DNA from: Pseudomonas sp. GM74
GTDB taxonomy: Bacteria; Pseudomonadota; Gammaproteobacteria; Pseudomonadales; Pseudomonadaceae
Length of the DNA stretch: 64,000 nucleotides
Direction of reading: 5' to 3'
Assembly: GCF_000282455.1 (NCBI RefSeq)
Contig: NZ_AKJG01000102.1
Location: 1-64,000 of the forward strand
The notes under the pieces were generated by a model that saw nothing but the letters and a program-made list of their open reading frames with translations, did no database searches and had not been told where the DNA came from. A program made the position numbers and the translations under genes. Positions 34,526-46,366 of this stretch are shown in pieces. Numbering within the stretch: the first letter of the stretch is position 1; each line of letters begins with the position of its first letter.

Positions 34526-36394
34526 ATGCGACTGGCTTTCCCTACCTTGCTGTTCACGGCCGTGGCCCTGCTGATGTGTGCCCCGGGTGTGAATGCGGCA
34601 CCGCAACCGTCAATGACCGTGTACGGCGAACCGGCGAAGTACCCTGCCGGCTTCAGTCATTTCGCCTACACCAACCCCCAGGCCCCCAAAGGCGGCACGA
34701 TGCGGCGCTCGGCGATCGAAATCGGTCAGTTCGACCATGTCTTGCCTTATATCGACAAAGGCATCGGCGTTACACAGATCGACGGTTTGCTCTATTCACC
34801 GCTGGCCCAGCGTTCGCTTGACGAGCCGTACACCGTGTACGGCCTGGTAGCGGAGAAGATGGAGCGCTCCGAGGACGGCCTGTCCCTGCGCTTTTACCTC
34901 AACCCCAGGGCGCGTTTTGCCGATGGCAAACCGATTACCGCCCAGGACGTACGCTACACCTTCGACCTGCTGATGACCCAGGGCAGCCTGCGTTACCGTA
35001 CCCAGTTCGCCGACGTCAAAAGCGTCGAAGTGGAATCGCCACTGACCGTGCGCTTTGATTTCAAGAACAACGAAAATCGCACCCTGCCCCTGGATATCGC
35101 GACCTTGCCGGTGTTTCCCGAACACTGGTGGAAGAGCCGCGATTTCGCCGGTGGCGGCGGCTATGAAGCGCCGTTGGGCAGCGGCCCCTATAAAGTCGGC
35201 AAGATCGATTCGGGGCGCAGCATCACCTTCGAGCGCAATCCCGACTGGTGGGGCAAGGACCTGCCAGTCAGCCGTGGCCTGTACAACTTCGATCACTTCA
35301 GCATCGAGTACTTCGGCGATACCGACGTGGCACGCCAGGTCCTGCGCGGTGGTGCCTATGACTACAATCGCGAATTTTCCGCCACCGGCTATTCCATCGG
35401 CTACGACAGCCCGGCACTGAGCGACGGTCGCCTGCAAAAGGCCCACCTCGCCACCGAGGCGCCGCAGCCAGCCCAGGGTTTTGTGTTCAATCTGCAAAAG
35501 CCCATGTTCCAGGACCGCCGCGTGCGCCAGGCGCTGGTGATGCTGTGGGACTTCGAGTGGAGCAACCGGCAGATGATGCGTGACATGTACATCCGCCAGC
35601 AGAGCTTTTTCTCCAATACCGATCTCGCGGCCCGGCAACTGCCGGATGCCGGTGAGCTGGCAATTCTCGAACCGCTGCGCGGGCAGATTCCCGACGAAGT
35701 CTTCACCCGGGTCTTCGAGGCGCCGAAGACCGACGGCAGCGGCGTGATTCGCGACAAGCAGTTGCAAGCCCTGGACCTGCTCGAACAGGCCGGCTGGAAA
35801 CCCGATGGCGATCAATTGGTCAATGCCGATGGCGAGCCGTTGAGCTTCACCTTCCTGGTCAGCCAGAACGGCATGGACCGCCTGCTGCTGCCCTATAAAC
35901 GCACGTTGAAACAGATCGGCATCGACCTGAACATCCGCCGCATCGACTCCTCCCAGTACGTCAATCGCCTGATGAGCCGCGACTACGACATGATCGTCAC
36001 CGGCTACCCGGTCACCACCTCTCCGGGGGGCGAACTGGTCAATTATTTTGGCTCGGCGGCGGCCACCGACCCTGGTTCCAACAACTACATGGTGTTGAAG
36101 AACCCCGCGGTGGACACCCTGATCACCGGGCTGATCCACGCCAATACCCAGGCTGACATGCTGCATTACGCCCATGCCCTGGACCGGGTGCTGCAATGGA
36201 ATTACTACTGGATTCCCAACTATTACCCGCCAGGCACCTCGACGGTGTGGTGGAACCGCTTCGGCATCCCGAACGTGCAGGCGAGCAATGACGAAGCCAT
36301 CGAGAGCTGGTGGGAAATGAGCACCACGCCATTGACCAACCAACAGATGACGGCCGAGCGTATCAACCGTGGCAAACCCGGAGGGCCGCACTGA
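34526..36394 (+). CDS. yejA: ABC transporter substrate-binding protein, YejA type
   Basis: 622 aa from ATG at 34526 (TAAGG site; the frame is open from 34439). A signal peptide ends near GVNA-APQP. It belongs to the SBP_bac_5 oligopeptide/microcin-C-type family: [40 protein letters not shown] near 110-150 and [21 protein letters not shown] further on. The YejABEF system imports peptides, and in E. coli lets microcin C in. The stop overlaps the next start (TGATG). Confidence 0.92.
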   Translation: MRLAFPTLLFTAVALLMCAPGVNAAPQPSMTVYGEPAKYPAGFSHFAYTNPQAPKGGTMRRSAIEIGQFDHVLPYIDKGIGVTQIDGLLYSPLAQRSLDEPYTVYGLVAEKMERSEDGLSLRFYLNPRARFADGKPITAQDVRYTFDLLMTQGSLRYRTQFADVKSVEVESPLTVRFDFKNNENRTLPLDIATLPVFPEHWWKSRDFAGGGGYEAPLGSGPYKVGKIDSGRSITFERNPDWWGKDLPVSRGLYNFDHFSIEYFGDTDVARQVLRGGAYDYNREFSATGYSIGYDSPALSDGRLQKAHLATEAPQPAQGFVFNLQKPMFQDRRVRQALVMLWDFEWSNRQMMRDMYIRQQSFFSNTDLAARQLPDAGELAILEPLRGQIPDEVFTRVFEAPKTDGSGVIRDKQLQALDLLEQAGWKPDGDQLVNADGEPLSFTFLVSQNGMDRLLLPYKRTLKQIGIDLNIRRIDSSQYVNRLMSRDYDMIVTGYPVTTSPGGELVNYFGSAAATDPGSNNYMVLKNPAVDTLITGLIHANTQADMLHYAHALDRVLQWNYYWIPNYYPPGTSTVWWNRFGIPNVQASNDEAIESWWEMSTTPLTNQQMTAERINRGKPGGPH

Positions 36395-37455
36395 TGTGGG
36401 CTTACATATTGCGGCGTCTGCTGCTGATCATTCCGACGCTGGTGATCATTCTCCTGGTCAACTTCGTCATCGTCCAGGCCGCACCGGGCGGGCCGGTCGA
36501 ACAGGCCATCGCGCACCTGCAAGGCATTGGCGGCGCCGCGGTCGGCGGCGGTTCCGGCGAAGCCATGAGCGGCAAGTCCCGGTCCAGTCGCGGGCTCGAT
36601 CCGCAGCTGATCAAGGACATTGAAAAACAGTACGGCTTCGACAAACCGGCTCACGAACGCCTCTGGCTGATGCTCACCAGCTACGCGCGCCTGGACTTCG
36701 GCAAGAGCTTTTTCCGCGGCGCCACCGTCACCGACCTGATTCTCGAAAAAATGCCCGTGACCATATCCCTCGGGCTCTGGGCGACGCTGATCACTTATCT
36801 GGTGTCGATTCCCCTGGGCATCCGCAAGGCCGTGCACCATGGCAGCCATTTCGACATTTGGAGCAGCACCGCGATCATCATCGGCTATGCCATGCCGGCG
36901 TTCCTGTTTGCGATGTTCCTGATCGTGGTCTTTGCCGGCGGCACTTCGCTGAACTGGTTTCCGGTTCGCGGCCTGGTCTCGGACAACTTCGAATCACTGT
37001 CGACCCTTGGCAAGGTGGCCGACTACTTCTGGCACCTGGTGTTGCCGGTGACCTCGCTGGTAATCGGCGGCTTCGCCACACTGACCATCCTGACCAAGAA
37101 CTCGTTCCTCAATGAAATCACCCGCCAGTACGTGGTCACCGCCCGGGCCAAGGGCTTGAGTGAACGACGGGTGCTCTATGGACACGTGTTCCGCAACGCC
37201 ATGCTGTTGGTGGTGTCGGGCATTCCCCAGGCGTTCATCAGTGTGTTTTTTGCCGGTTCCCTGCTGATCGAGGTGATCTTCTCCCTCGACGGCCTGGGCC
37301 GCATGAGCTACGAAGCGGCGGTATCCCGGGACTATCCGGTGGTGTTCGGCTCGCTGTTCATCTTCACCCTGTTCGGCCTGCTGATAAAACTGGTCGGCGA
37401 CCTCTGCTACACCCTGGTCGACCCGCGTATCGACTTCGCCGCGAGGAACGCCTGA
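36394..37455 (+). CDS. yejB: ABC transporter permease, YejB type
   Basis: 353 aa from ATG at 36394, overlapping the previous stop by one base. It is a DppB/OppB-like inner-membrane permease: [33 protein letters not shown] at the N terminus and the EAA loop [21 protein letters not shown] near residue 250. The extra insert after the first helix ([18 protein letters not shown]) is usual for YejB-type permeases. Confidence 0.93.
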   Translation: MWAYILRRLLLIIPTLVIILLVNFVIVQAAPGGPVEQAIAHLQGIGGAAVGGGSGEAMSGKSRSSRGLDPQLIKDIEKQYGFDKPAHERLWLMLTSYARLDFGKSFFRGATVTDLILEKMPVTISLGLWATLITYLVSIPLGIRKAVHHGSHFDIWSSTAIIIGYAMPAFLFAMFLIVVFAGGTSLNWFPVRGLVSDNFESLSTLGKVADYFWHLVLPVTSLVIGGFATLTILTKNSFLNEITRQYVVTARAKGLSERRVLYGHVFRNAMLLVVSGIPQAFISVFFAGSLLIEVIFSLDGLGRMSYEAAVSRDYPVVFGSLFIFTLFGLLIKLVGDLCYTLVDPRIDFAARNA

Positions 37456-38477
37456 TGCTCAAGCTTTCACCGCTGGCGCGCCGGCGCTTCGAGCGTTTCA
37501 AGAAAAACCGTCGGGGCTGGTGGTCGCTCTGGCTGTTTATCGGCCTGTTCGCATTGACCCTGGGTGGTGAGCTGATCGCCAACGACAAACCGCTGATGGT
37601 CAGCTATCAAGGCCAGTGGTACTTCCCGGTCTTCAAGCGTCACACCGAACAGGCGTTCGGCGGGCAACTGCCGTTCCAGGCCGACTACCGCAGCGACTAC
37701 GTGCAGAAACTGATCAAGAAGGAGGGTGGCTGGCTGCTGTTTCCTCCGATTCCGTTCAGTGACGACACGCCCAACTACGACCTGAACACACCCGCCCCCA
37801 GCCCACCCTCCAGCGTCAACTGGCTGGGCACCGACGACCAGGCGCGGGACGTTCTGGCCCGTGTAATCTTCGGTGCCCGGGTGTCGATCCTGTTTGCCTT
37901 GATACTGACCCTTGTCAGTGCCCTGATCGGCATCGCGGCCGGGGCCCTGCAAGGCTATTACGGCGGCTGGGTGGACTTGCTCGGCCAGCGTCTGCTGGAG
38001 GTGTGGTCCGGATTGCCGGTGCTGTACCTGCTGATCATCCTGTCGGGCTTCGTCGAGCCGAACTTCTGGTGGCTGCTGGGGATCATGGCACTGTTTTCAT
38101 GGCTGGCGCTGGTGGACGTGGTGCGCGCCGAGTTCCTGCGCGGACGCAACCTGGAATACGTCAAGGCCGCCCGTGCGCTGGGTCTGACCGACCGCAAGGT
38201 CATCGTGCGGCACATTCTGCCCAACGCCATGAACGCGACCTTGAGCTACTTGCCGTTCATTCTGACCGGGGCGATTTCCACCCTGACGGCGCTGGACTTC
38301 CTCGGCTTCGGCATGCCAGCGGGCAGCGCTTCCCTGGGCGAACTGATCGGCCAGGGCAAGCAGAACCTGCAAGCGCCGTGGCTGGGCCTGACGGCATTTT
38401 TCACCCTGGCGCTGATTCTTTCTTTACTGGTGTTCATTGGCGAAGCCTTGCGCGACGCGTTTGATCCCCGCTCTTGA
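37455..38477 (+). CDS. yejE: ABC transporter permease, YejE type
   Basis: 340 aa; ATG at 37455 overlaps the yejB stop by one base. It is a DppC/OppC-like permease with a long periplasmic N-terminal segment (LMVSYQGQWYFPVFKRHTEQ, typical of YejE) and the EAA loop AARALGLTDRKVIVRHILPNAM. It forms the channel together with YejB. Confidence 0.93.
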   Translation: MLKLSPLARRRFERFKKNRRGWWSLWLFIGLFALTLGGELIANDKPLMVSYQGQWYFPVFKRHTEQAFGGQLPFQADYRSDYVQKLIKKEGGWLLFPPIPFSDDTPNYDLNTPAPSPPSSVNWLGTDDQARDVLARVIFGARVSILFALILTLVSALIGIAAGALQGYYGGWVDLLGQRLLEVWSGLPVLYLLIILSGFVEPNFWWLLGIMALFSWLALVDVVRAEFLRGRNLEYVKAARALGLTDRKVIVRHILPNAMNATLSYLPFILTGAISTLTALDFLGFGMPAGSASLGELIGQGKQNLQAPWLGLTAFFTLALILSLLVFIGEALRDAFDPRS

Positions 38478-38490
38478 TGCGGATGCTGAC

Positions 38491-40068
<1,578 letters not shown>

Positions 40069-40092
40069 TCTTGCCGTTGGACCGCGGCGCGC

Positions 40093-40171
40093 CCTTCGCG
40101 GGCAAGCCCGCTCCCACACTCGATCTGTGTCGCTCACAAATCCCCTGTGGGAGCGGGCTTGCCCGCGAAGG
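40093..40171. repeat. REP doublet A
   Basis: Two inverted Pseudomonas REP units (CGCGGGCAAGCCCGCTCCCA and GGGAGCGGGCTTGCCCGCGA), 27 bp apart, between yejF and the sigma-54 activator gene. Confidence 0.9.
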
Positions 40172-40207
40172 GGCCAGTACAGGCAATAAATCATCAGGAT
40201 CAAACCC

Positions 40208-41623
40208 ATGAACACCACCGAAAGCCTCAAGGACTACCAGCGCGTTCGCCTGCTGGCGATCCGTTCGTTGTTCGAAATCATCGAGCAATCGAGTGAGGGC
40301 ACGGTGATTGTCGACCGCGATGCCAACATCGTCTGGATGAATGAACGCTATGCCCGGCGCTTCGGCCTGCAATCGGCCGAAGTTGCGATCGGCAAGCCCT
40401 GCGAAAGCGTGATCCCCGGCAGCCTGTTGCGTGAGGTGGTGCGCACCGGCCGGCCGATTCTGCTGGATATGCAGGACACCCCCAAAGAGCCGCTGGTGGT
40501 CATGCGCCTGCCGATTCACGACGATGCCGGCGTGGTGATCGGCGCCATCGGTTTTGCCCTGTTCGACGAGTTGCGCAGCCTGTCGCCGATGCTCAAGCGT
40601 TACATGAGCATGCAGGAAGAACTGGCCTCAACCCGCTCGCTGCTGCGAGCGCGGCAGACCAAATACAACTTCGCCCACTTCATCGGCACCAGCGCCGCCA
40701 GCCTGGAAGTCAAGCGCCGCGCCCGGCGCAGTGCGAGCACCGAATCGCCAGTGTTGCTGCTCGGCGAAACCGGCACCGGCAAGGAACTGCTGGCCCAGGC
40801 GATCCACAATGCCTCGCCCCGCGCGCACAAGGCATTTGTCAGTATCAACAGCGCGGCAATTCCTGAATCCTTGCTGGAAGCCGAATTCTTCGGCACCGCG
40901 CCCGGCGCATTTACCGGTGCCGACCGCAAAGGCCGCGCCGGCAAATTGCAGATCGCCCAGGGCGGCACGCTGTTCCTCGACGAAATCGGCGACATGCCGC
41001 TGCCCCTGCAAAGCAAACTGCTGCGGGTGTTGCAGGAAAAGGAATTCGAGCCGGTGGGCTCCAACGAAGTGATCCAGAGCGATGTGCGAGTGATCGCCGC
41101 GACCTCTACGGACCTCGAAGCAGCCATCAAACGCGGCGAGTTCCGCGCCGACTTGTACTACCGGCTCAACGTGCTGCCGATCCAGGTTCCGCCCCTGCGC
41201 GACCGCCTGGATGATGTGCCGGCCCTCAGCGAAGCCATTCTCGAAGAACTGCGCAGCCAGCATGAATTGCACCACGAAGCCCTGGAACTGCTGGGCCAAC
41301 ACGCCTGGCCGGGGAACATCCGGGAACTGCGCAACGTGCTGGAGCGGGCCGCGCTGCTCAGTGATGACTTGCGCCTGACGGTGGCGGACATCCGCGCGGC
41401 GATTGGTACGTTCACACCGGTGGAGCGCGTGGCGCCCTTGACCATCGAACCGCTTGCCCATGAGACGTTCAGCGCGGCGCGGGAGCGGTTTGACCGGCAA
41501 TTGATCGAAACCACCCTCGCGCAATGCGGGGGCAAGGTGGTTGATGCGGCGGCGCGGCTGGGGCTGGGTCGGTCGACGTTGTACAAGAAGATGGTGGCGC
41601 TGGGGATTGCAGAGTCTCAATAA
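40208..41623 (+). CDS. hbcR: Sigma-54-dependent activator of 3-hydroxybutyrate catabolism (HbcR-like)
   Basis: 471 aa. An N-terminal PAS sensor (about 15-125) is followed by an AAA+ domain with Walker A GETGTGKE, the sigma-54 contact loop GAFTGADRKG and Walker B GGTLFLDEIGD. A Fis-type helix-turn-helix ends the protein (VVDAAARLGLGRSTLYKKM). It stands immediately upstream of a GntP permease gene with a clear sigma-54 promoter, then 3-hydroxybutyrate dehydrogenase and acetoacetate-CoA ligase genes. This is the same order as P. aeruginosa HbcR (PA2005) and its targets. The symbol rests on that similarity of context. Confidence 0.88.
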   Translation: MNTTESLKDYQRVRLLAIRSLFEIIEQSSEGTVIVDRDANIVWMNERYARRFGLQSAEVAIGKPCESVIPGSLLREVVRTGRPILLDMQDTPKEPLVVMRLPIHDDAGVVIGAIGFALFDELRSLSPMLKRYMSMQEELASTRSLLRARQTKYNFAHFIGTSAASLEVKRRARRSASTESPVLLLGETGTGKELLAQAIHNASPRAHKAFVSINSAAIPESLLEAEFFGTAPGAFTGADRKGRAGKLQIAQGGTLFLDEIGDMPLPLQSKLLRVLQEKEFEPVGSNEVIQSDVRVIAATSTDLEAAIKRGEFRADLYYRLNVLPIQVPPLRDRLDDVPALSEAILEELRSQHELHHEALELLGQHAWPGNIRELRNVLERAALLSDDLRLTVADIRAAIGTFTPVERVAPLTIEPLAHETFSAARERFDRQLIETTLAQCGGKVVDAAARLGLGRSTLYKKMVALGIAESQ

Positions 41624-41652
41624 GGAGACATTAATCTCCATTGTTAGAACGT

Positions 41653-41738
41653 CCTTCGCGAGCAAGCCCGCTCCCACAGGAGACCTTGCTCTCCTGACCA
41701 ACTCGGTCAACTGTGGGAGCGGGCTTGCCCGCGAAGAG
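41653..41738. repeat. REP doublet B
   Basis: Inverted REP units (CGAGCAAGCCCGCTCCCACA and TGTGGGAGCGGGCTTGCCCG) between the activator gene and its target promoter. Confidence 0.9.
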
Positions 41739-41800
41739 GCCAGCACTGTCAAAGCAAGTCTCAAACCAGAGACAAAACCATCTGACAAGCTCATCATATT

Positions 41801-41825
41801 GAAAATATATCCTTATATTTCAACA
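41801..41825 (+). promoter_or_regulatory. Possible upstream activator site
   Basis: TTGAAA and TTTCAA form an inverted repeat with 13 AT-rich bases between, 12 bp upstream of the sigma-54 promoter. It could bind the activator, but it lies unusually close for an enhancer, so this is tentative. Confidence 0.35.
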
Positions 41826-41836
41826 ACTTAACAAGA

Positions 41837-41852
41837 TGGCACAAAACTCGCT
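41837..41852 (+). promoter_or_regulatory. Sigma-54 promoter of the 3-hydroxybutyrate operon
   Basis: TGGCACAAAACTCGCT fits the -24/-12 consensus TGGCACN5TTGCT, with GG and GC exactly 10 bp apart. It lies 56 bp before the GntP start and directly downstream of a sigma-54 activator gene. Confidence 0.85.
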
Positions 41853-41885
41853 ATACGCCTCTCCTACCAGGCTTCACCCAACAAA

Positions 41886-41893
41886 AATAACAA
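41886..41893 (+). promoter_or_regulatory. Candidate Hfq/Crc catabolite-repression motif
   Basis: AATAACAA matches the AAnAAnAA motif bound by Hfq with Crc, placed just before the CAGGAG ribosome site of the permease gene, where binding blocks translation. Confidence 0.55.
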
Positions 41894-41908
41894 CCCAGGA
41901 GACACACC

Positions 41909-43300
41909 ATGAGTGTGATCATTGCCTTGGCAGCCCTCGCGCTGCTGATGCTGGCTGCCTACCGTGGCTATAGCGTTATCCTCTTTGCCCCGATTGCCGC
42001 CCTCGGCGCTGTCCTGCTGACCGACCCGTCTGCCGTCGCCCCCGCTTTCACCGGGGTGTTCATGGATAAAATGGTCGGCTTCATCAAGCTGTATTTCCCG
42101 GTGTTCCTGCTCGGCGCGGTGTTCGGCAAGCTGATCGAACTGTCCGGCTTCTCGCGCTCCATCGTCGCGGCGGCAATTCGCCTGCTCGGCACCCGCCAGG
42201 CGATGCTGGTGATCGTGCTGGTCTGCGCCCTGCTGACCTACGGCGGCGTATCGCTGTTTGTGGTGGTGTTCGCGGTCTACCCGTTTGCCGCTGAAATGTT
42301 CCGCCAGAGCAACATCCCCAAGCGCCTGATCCCGGCGACGATTGCCCTGGGCGCGTTCTCGTTCACCATGGACGCCCTGCCCGGCACCCCGCAGATCCAG
42401 AACATCATCCCCAGCACCTTCTTCAACACCACCGCCTGGGCGGCGCCGTGGCTGGGCGTGATCGGCACGATCTTCGTGTTCTGTGCCGGCATGCTGTTTC
42501 TCCAGCGCCAACGCAACAAGGCTCAACGCGCCGGTGAAGGTTATGGTTCGGATCTGCGCAACGAGCCGGAAACCGCCGCCGACCTCAAGCTGCCCAACCC
42601 GTTACTGGCGCTCTCGCCACTGCTGGCGGTGGGCATCATGAACTTGCTGTTCACCCAATGGATTCCACAGGTGTACGGCAAGACCCACAGCCTCGCGCTG
42701 CCGGGCATGGCCGCGCCGGTGACCACGGACATCGCCAAGCTCACGGCGATCTGGGCGGTCCAGGCCGCGCTGTTGGTAGGCATCCTCATGGTGTTGGCGT
42801 TCGGCTACAAGGCGATCAGCCGCAAGCTGGCCGAAGGCAGCAAAAGCGCGGTCAGCGGTGCGTTGCTGGCGGCAATGAACACCGCCTCTGAATATGGCTT
42901 CGGTGCCGTGATCGCGTCCTTGCCCGGCTTTCTGGTGCTGGCCGATTGGCTCAAGAGCATTCCCAATCCGCTAGTCAACGAAGCGATTACCGTGACCCTG
43001 CTGGCCGGCATCACCGGTTCCGCCTCCGGCGGCATGAGCATCGCGCTGGCGGCGATGTCCGAGCAGTTCATCAGTGCCGCCCATGCGGCGAACATTCCCC
43101 TGGAAGTGCTGCACCGGGTCGCCGCGATGGCCAGCGGCGGCATGGACACCCTGCCGCACAACGGCGCGGTGATTACCTTGCTGGCGGTCACCGGCCTGAC
43201 CCACCGCGAGGCTTACAAAGACATTTTCTGTATTACGCTGATCAAGACCCTGGCGGTTTTCGTGGTGATCGGCACTTTCTACGCCACTGGCATTGTGTGA
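41909..43300 (+). CDS. GntP family permease, probable 3-hydroxybutyrate transporter
   Basis: 463 aa with about 12 hydrophobic segments. GntP-family stretches include LTYGGVSLFVVVFAVYPFAAEMFRQ, DALPGTPQIQNIIPS and GITGSASGGMSIALAAMSEQF. A CAGGAG ribosome site precedes the ATG. It sits between the activator gene and the dehydrogenase gene (7 bp to the latter), so short hydroxyacid uptake fits better than gluconate. Confidence 0.88.
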   Translation: MSVIIALAALALLMLAAYRGYSVILFAPIAALGAVLLTDPSAVAPAFTGVFMDKMVGFIKLYFPVFLLGAVFGKLIELSGFSRSIVAAAIRLLGTRQAMLVIVLVCALLTYGGVSLFVVVFAVYPFAAEMFRQSNIPKRLIPATIALGAFSFTMDALPGTPQIQNIIPSTFFNTTAWAAPWLGVIGTIFVFCAGMLFLQRQRNKAQRAGEGYGSDLRNEPETAADLKLPNPLLALSPLLAVGIMNLLFTQWIPQVYGKTHSLALPGMAAPVTTDIAKLTAIWAVQAALLVGILMVLAFGYKAISRKLAEGSKSAVSGALLAAMNTASEYGFGAVIASLPGFLVLADWLKSIPNPLVNEAITVTLLAGITGSASGGMSIALAAMSEQFISAAHAANIPLEVLHRVAAMASGGMDTLPHNGAVITLLAVTGLTHREAYKDIFCITLIKTLAVFVVIGTFYATGIV

Positions 43301-43307
43301 GGTATTC

Positions 43308-44081
43308 ATGACGACTCTTTCGGGCAAGACCGCACTGGTCACCGGTTCCACCAGCGGCATCGGCCTGGGGATCGCCCTCAGCCTGGCCAAGGCTGGGGCC
43401 AACCTGATCCTCAATGGTTTCGGCGATGCCTCCAAGGTGATTGCCGAAGTCGAACAGCTTGGCGGCAAGGTCGGCCATCACCCGGCCGATGTCAGTGATC
43501 CGGCACAAATCGCCGACATGATCGCCTACGCCGAGCGCGAGTTCGGCGGCGTTGACATTCTGGTCAACAACGCAGGCATTCAGCACGTGGCGGCGGTGGA
43601 TGAGTTCCCGGTGGAGCGCTGGGATTCGATCATTGCCATCAACCTGTCGTCGGTGTTCCACAGCACCCGTTTGAGCCTGCCGGGCATGCGCGCCAAAGGC
43701 TGGGGCCGGGTGATCAACATTGCCTCGGTGCATGGCCTGGTCGGATCGGTAGGCAAGGCCGCCTATGTCGCCGCCAAGCACGGGGTGATCGGCTTGACCA
43801 AAGTGGTCGCGCTGGAGACCGCGACCACCCAGGTCACCTGCAACGCGATCTGCCCAGGCTGGGTATTGACGCCGCTGGTGCAAAAGCAGATTGATGATCG
43901 TGCCGCCAGTGGAGTTGACCCGCAGCAGGCGCAACACGATTTGCTCGCTGAAAAGCAGCCATCGCTGGAGTTCGTGACACCGCCGCAACTGGGTGAACTG
44001 GTGCTGTTCCTGTGCAGTGAAGCCGGCAGCCAGGTGCGCGGTGCGGCGTGGAATGTTGATGGTGGGTGGTTGGCGCAGTGA
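43308..44081 (+). CDS. bdhA: 3-hydroxybutyrate dehydrogenase
   Basis: 257 aa from ATG at 43308. NAD-dependent oxidation of D-3-hydroxybutyrate to acetoacetate. SDR features: TGSTSGIG cofactor motif, NNAGIQHVA, the catalytic Ser in INIASVHGLV and YVAAKHG with Tyr-x3-Lys. The QRY/Q94-type stretch GIQHVAAVDEFPVERWD and the ending GAAWNVDGGWLAQ are typical of this enzyme rather than other SDRs. It is coupled to the GntP gene; the ligase gene follows after REP doublet C. Confidence 0.93.
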   Translation: MTTLSGKTALVTGSTSGIGLGIALSLAKAGANLILNGFGDASKVIAEVEQLGGKVGHHPADVSDPAQIADMIAYAEREFGGVDILVNNAGIQHVAAVDEFPVERWDSIIAINLSSVFHSTRLSLPGMRAKGWGRVINIASVHGLVGSVGKAAYVAAKHGVIGLTKVVALETATTQVTCNAICPGWVLTPLVQKQIDDRAASGVDPQQAQHDLLAEKQPSLEFVTPPQLGELVLFLCSEAGSQVRGAAWNVDGGWLAQ

Positions 44082-44104
44082 TCATCTGCCAGACCGCGTG
44101 ATCG

Positions 44105-44175
44105 TTCATCGCGAGCAAGCTCGCTCCCACATGGAAATGCGATCCCCTGTGGGAGCGGGCTTGCCCGCGAATGGA
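44105..44175. repeat. REP doublet C
   Basis: Inverted REP units (ATCGCGAGCAAGCTCGCTCC and GGGAGCGGGCTTGCCCGCGA) inside the presumed operon, between dehydrogenase and ligase genes, where they may modulate transcript stability. Confidence 0.88.
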
Positions 44176-44201
44176 TCTAAAGACATAAGAAGAGGCAAAC
44201 C

Positions 44202-46157
44202 ATGTCCGACATCCTCTGGCAACCCGACGCCAAGCGCATTGGCAAAACCCGCATGGAGGCCTTCCGGCGCTTCGTCAATCAGCGGCATCACCTCAAGATC
44301 GACGACTACCCTGCCCTGCACCAGTGGTCCATCGATCAACGCCCGGACTTCTGGCAGGCCATCGTCGACTTCTTCGACATCCGCTTCCACGAGCAACCCG
44401 ACGCCGTGCTGCTCGAAGGCCCCCGGATGCCCAGCGCCCAGTGGTTCCCCGGCGCAACCCTGAACTTCGCCGAGCACCTGCTACAACGTCGTGACGATGC
44501 GATCGCCGTGGTAGCCGTCGGCGAAAACGGTCAACGTGAACACTTGACCTGGGCCGAACTGGCCGAACAGGTCGCCGGTTTTCAGAATGGCTTGATCGCC
44601 GCCGGCGTCGGTGTGGGTGACCGTGTCGCCGCCTGCATGCCCAACACCTGGCAGACCCTGGTGGCCATGCTCGCCACCACCAGCCTTGGCGCTATCTGGT
44701 CCTGCTCTTCGCCGGACTTCGGCACCCAGGGGGTGGTTGACCGTTTCGGCCAGATCGAACCGAAAGTGCTGGTGACCTGCGCCGGCTACCGCTATGCCGG
44801 CAAGGAGATCGACCAGACCGCCAAGGTCAACGAGATCCTTGAGCGCTTGCCTTCGCTGCAACAGCTGATCGTCGTGCCTTACGCACGTCCACACGCACAC
44901 ATCGAAGAATTCCACACCCAGGCCAACGTGACGCTTTGGGACGATTTCTACGAATCCGGCGGCGAACCGGATTTCGTCCCGGTGCCTTTCGCCCATCCGC
45001 TGTACATCCTCTATTCCAGCGGCACCACCGGCGTGCCCAAATGCATCATCCACAGCACCGGCGGCGTGTTACTGCAACACGTCAAGGAACACGGTCTGCA
45101 TGGTGATCTCGGCCCCGGTGAACGGCTGTTCTACTACACCACCTGTGGCTGGATGATGTGGAACTGGCTGGTGTCGGCGCTGGCGACAGGCAGCTCCGTG
45201 GTGCTGTACGACGGCTCGCCGTTCCACCCCGAACCGCAACGCTTGATCGACCTGATCGACGACGAACGCATCAGCGTCTTCGGCACCAGCCCCAAATACC
45301 TCGCGACCCTGGAAAGCAGCGGTATCAAGCCCCGTGAAAGTCATGACCTGAGCAGCCTCAAGATGTTGCTTTGCACCGGCTCGGCACTGTCGCCCCACAG
45401 TTACGATTACGTCTATCGCGACTTCAAGGCTGACGCGTGCCTGGCCTCGATGTCCGGCGGCACCGACATCGTCTCGTGCTTCGTCAACGGCAACCCGATG
45501 TCGCCCGTGCGGCGCGGCGAAATCATGGGCAAGAGCCTGGGCATGGCCGTGGAAGTGTGGAACGACGAGGGCCACCCGGTGATCGGCGAAAAAGGCGAAC
45601 TGGTCTGCACCCGGCACTTCCCGGCGATGCCCATTGGCCTGTGGAACGATCCCGATGGTGAAAAACTGCGCAAATCCTATTTCAGCCTGTTCCCTGGCGT
45701 CTGGGCCCAAGGTGATTACGCCGAACAACGGCCCCATGGCGGGATGATGATCCACGGTCGCTCCGATGCCGTGCTCAACCCCGGCGGCGTACGCATCGGC
45801 ACGGCGGAAATCTATCGTCAGGTGGAGAAAGTCCCCCAGGTGCTCGACAGCGTGGCCATCGGTCAGCAGTGGCAGGATGACGTGCGAGTAGTGCTGTTCG
45901 TACGCTTGCGCGACGGGCTCGAACTGGACGTAGCACTGCAACAGCAGATCCGCGAGACAATTCGCGCCAACACCACGCCCCGCCATGTGCCGGCGAAAAT
46001 TGTCGCGGTGACGGACATTCCCCGGACCATCAGCGGAAAGGTCGTTGAGTTGGCGGTACGCAATGTGGTGCACGGGCAGAAAGTGAAAAACACCGATGCC
46101 CTGGCCAATCCCGAAGCGCTGGAGCAGTACCGAAACAGGCCCGAACTTCAGGATTGA
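44202..46157 (+). CDS. Acetoacetate--CoA ligase
   Basis: 651 aa with an AAGAGG ribosome site. It activates acetoacetate to acetoacetyl-CoA with ATP, completing 3-hydroxybutyrate use. AMP-binding family motifs: LYSSGTTGVPKCIIHSTGG, YYTTCGWMMWNWLVSAL, ASMSGGTDIVSCF, and GRSDAVLNPGGVRIGTAEIY; the C-terminal Lys of ISGKVVELAVR is the conserved catalytic lysine. The length fits AacS rather than acetyl-CoA synthetase. Confidence 0.93.
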   Translation: MSDILWQPDAKRIGKTRMEAFRRFVNQRHHLKIDDYPALHQWSIDQRPDFWQAIVDFFDIRFHEQPDAVLLEGPRMPSAQWFPGATLNFAEHLLQRRDDAIAVVAVGENGQREHLTWAELAEQVAGFQNGLIAAGVGVGDRVAACMPNTWQTLVAMLATTSLGAIWSCSSPDFGTQGVVDRFGQIEPKVLVTCAGYRYAGKEIDQTAKVNEILERLPSLQQLIVVPYARPHAHIEEFHTQANVTLWDDFYESGGEPDFVPVPFAHPLYILYSSGTTGVPKCIIHSTGGVLLQHVKEHGLHGDLGPGERLFYYTTCGWMMWNWLVSALATGSSVVLYDGSPFHPEPQRLIDLIDDERISVFGTSPKYLATLESSGIKPRESHDLSSLKMLLCTGSALSPHSYDYVYRDFKADACLASMSGGTDIVSCFVNGNPMSPVRRGEIMGKSLGMAVEVWNDEGHPVIGEKGELVCTRHFPAMPIGLWNDPDGEKLRKSYFSLFPGVWAQGDYAEQRPHGGMMIHGRSDAVLNPGGVRIGTAEIYRQVEKVPQVLDSVAIGQQWQDDVRVVLFVRLRDGLELDVALQQQIRETIRANTTPRHVPAKIVAVTDIPRTISGKVVELAVRNVVHGQKVKNTDALANPEALEQYRNRPELQD

Positions 46158-46171
46158 AGCGCCGCAAAAAC

Positions 46172-46278
46172 CGGTGGGAGCGGCGGTGCGACGATTCGAC
46201 TTGCTCGCGAAGGCGGCAGGTCAGCCAACGAAGCTGTCGACTGACACGCCCTCTTCGCGAGCAAGCCCGCTCCCACAG
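46172..46278. repeat. REP doublet D
   Basis: A degenerate REP unit (GTGGGAGCGGCGGTGCGACG variant) followed by a standard inverted unit (CGCGAGCAAGCCCGCTCCCA). Like the one in cobN, this pair is arranged with the GTGGGAG ends outward. Confidence 0.8.
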
Positions 46279-46366
46279 TAACCGCTCAAGCCTTCGAATC
46301 AACCGGCGTCTGTCACCTGTGCAAGAATAGAGGCCAGCTAAAGCGACTCAGGCGCAGGACTCCCGG

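Noticed and set aside
34796-36391. 531-codon minus-strand open frame opposite yejA
   Set aside because: A shadow of a high-GC gene: His/Val/Gly/Gln-rich, no motifs, and the plus strand encodes a complete binding protein in an operon.
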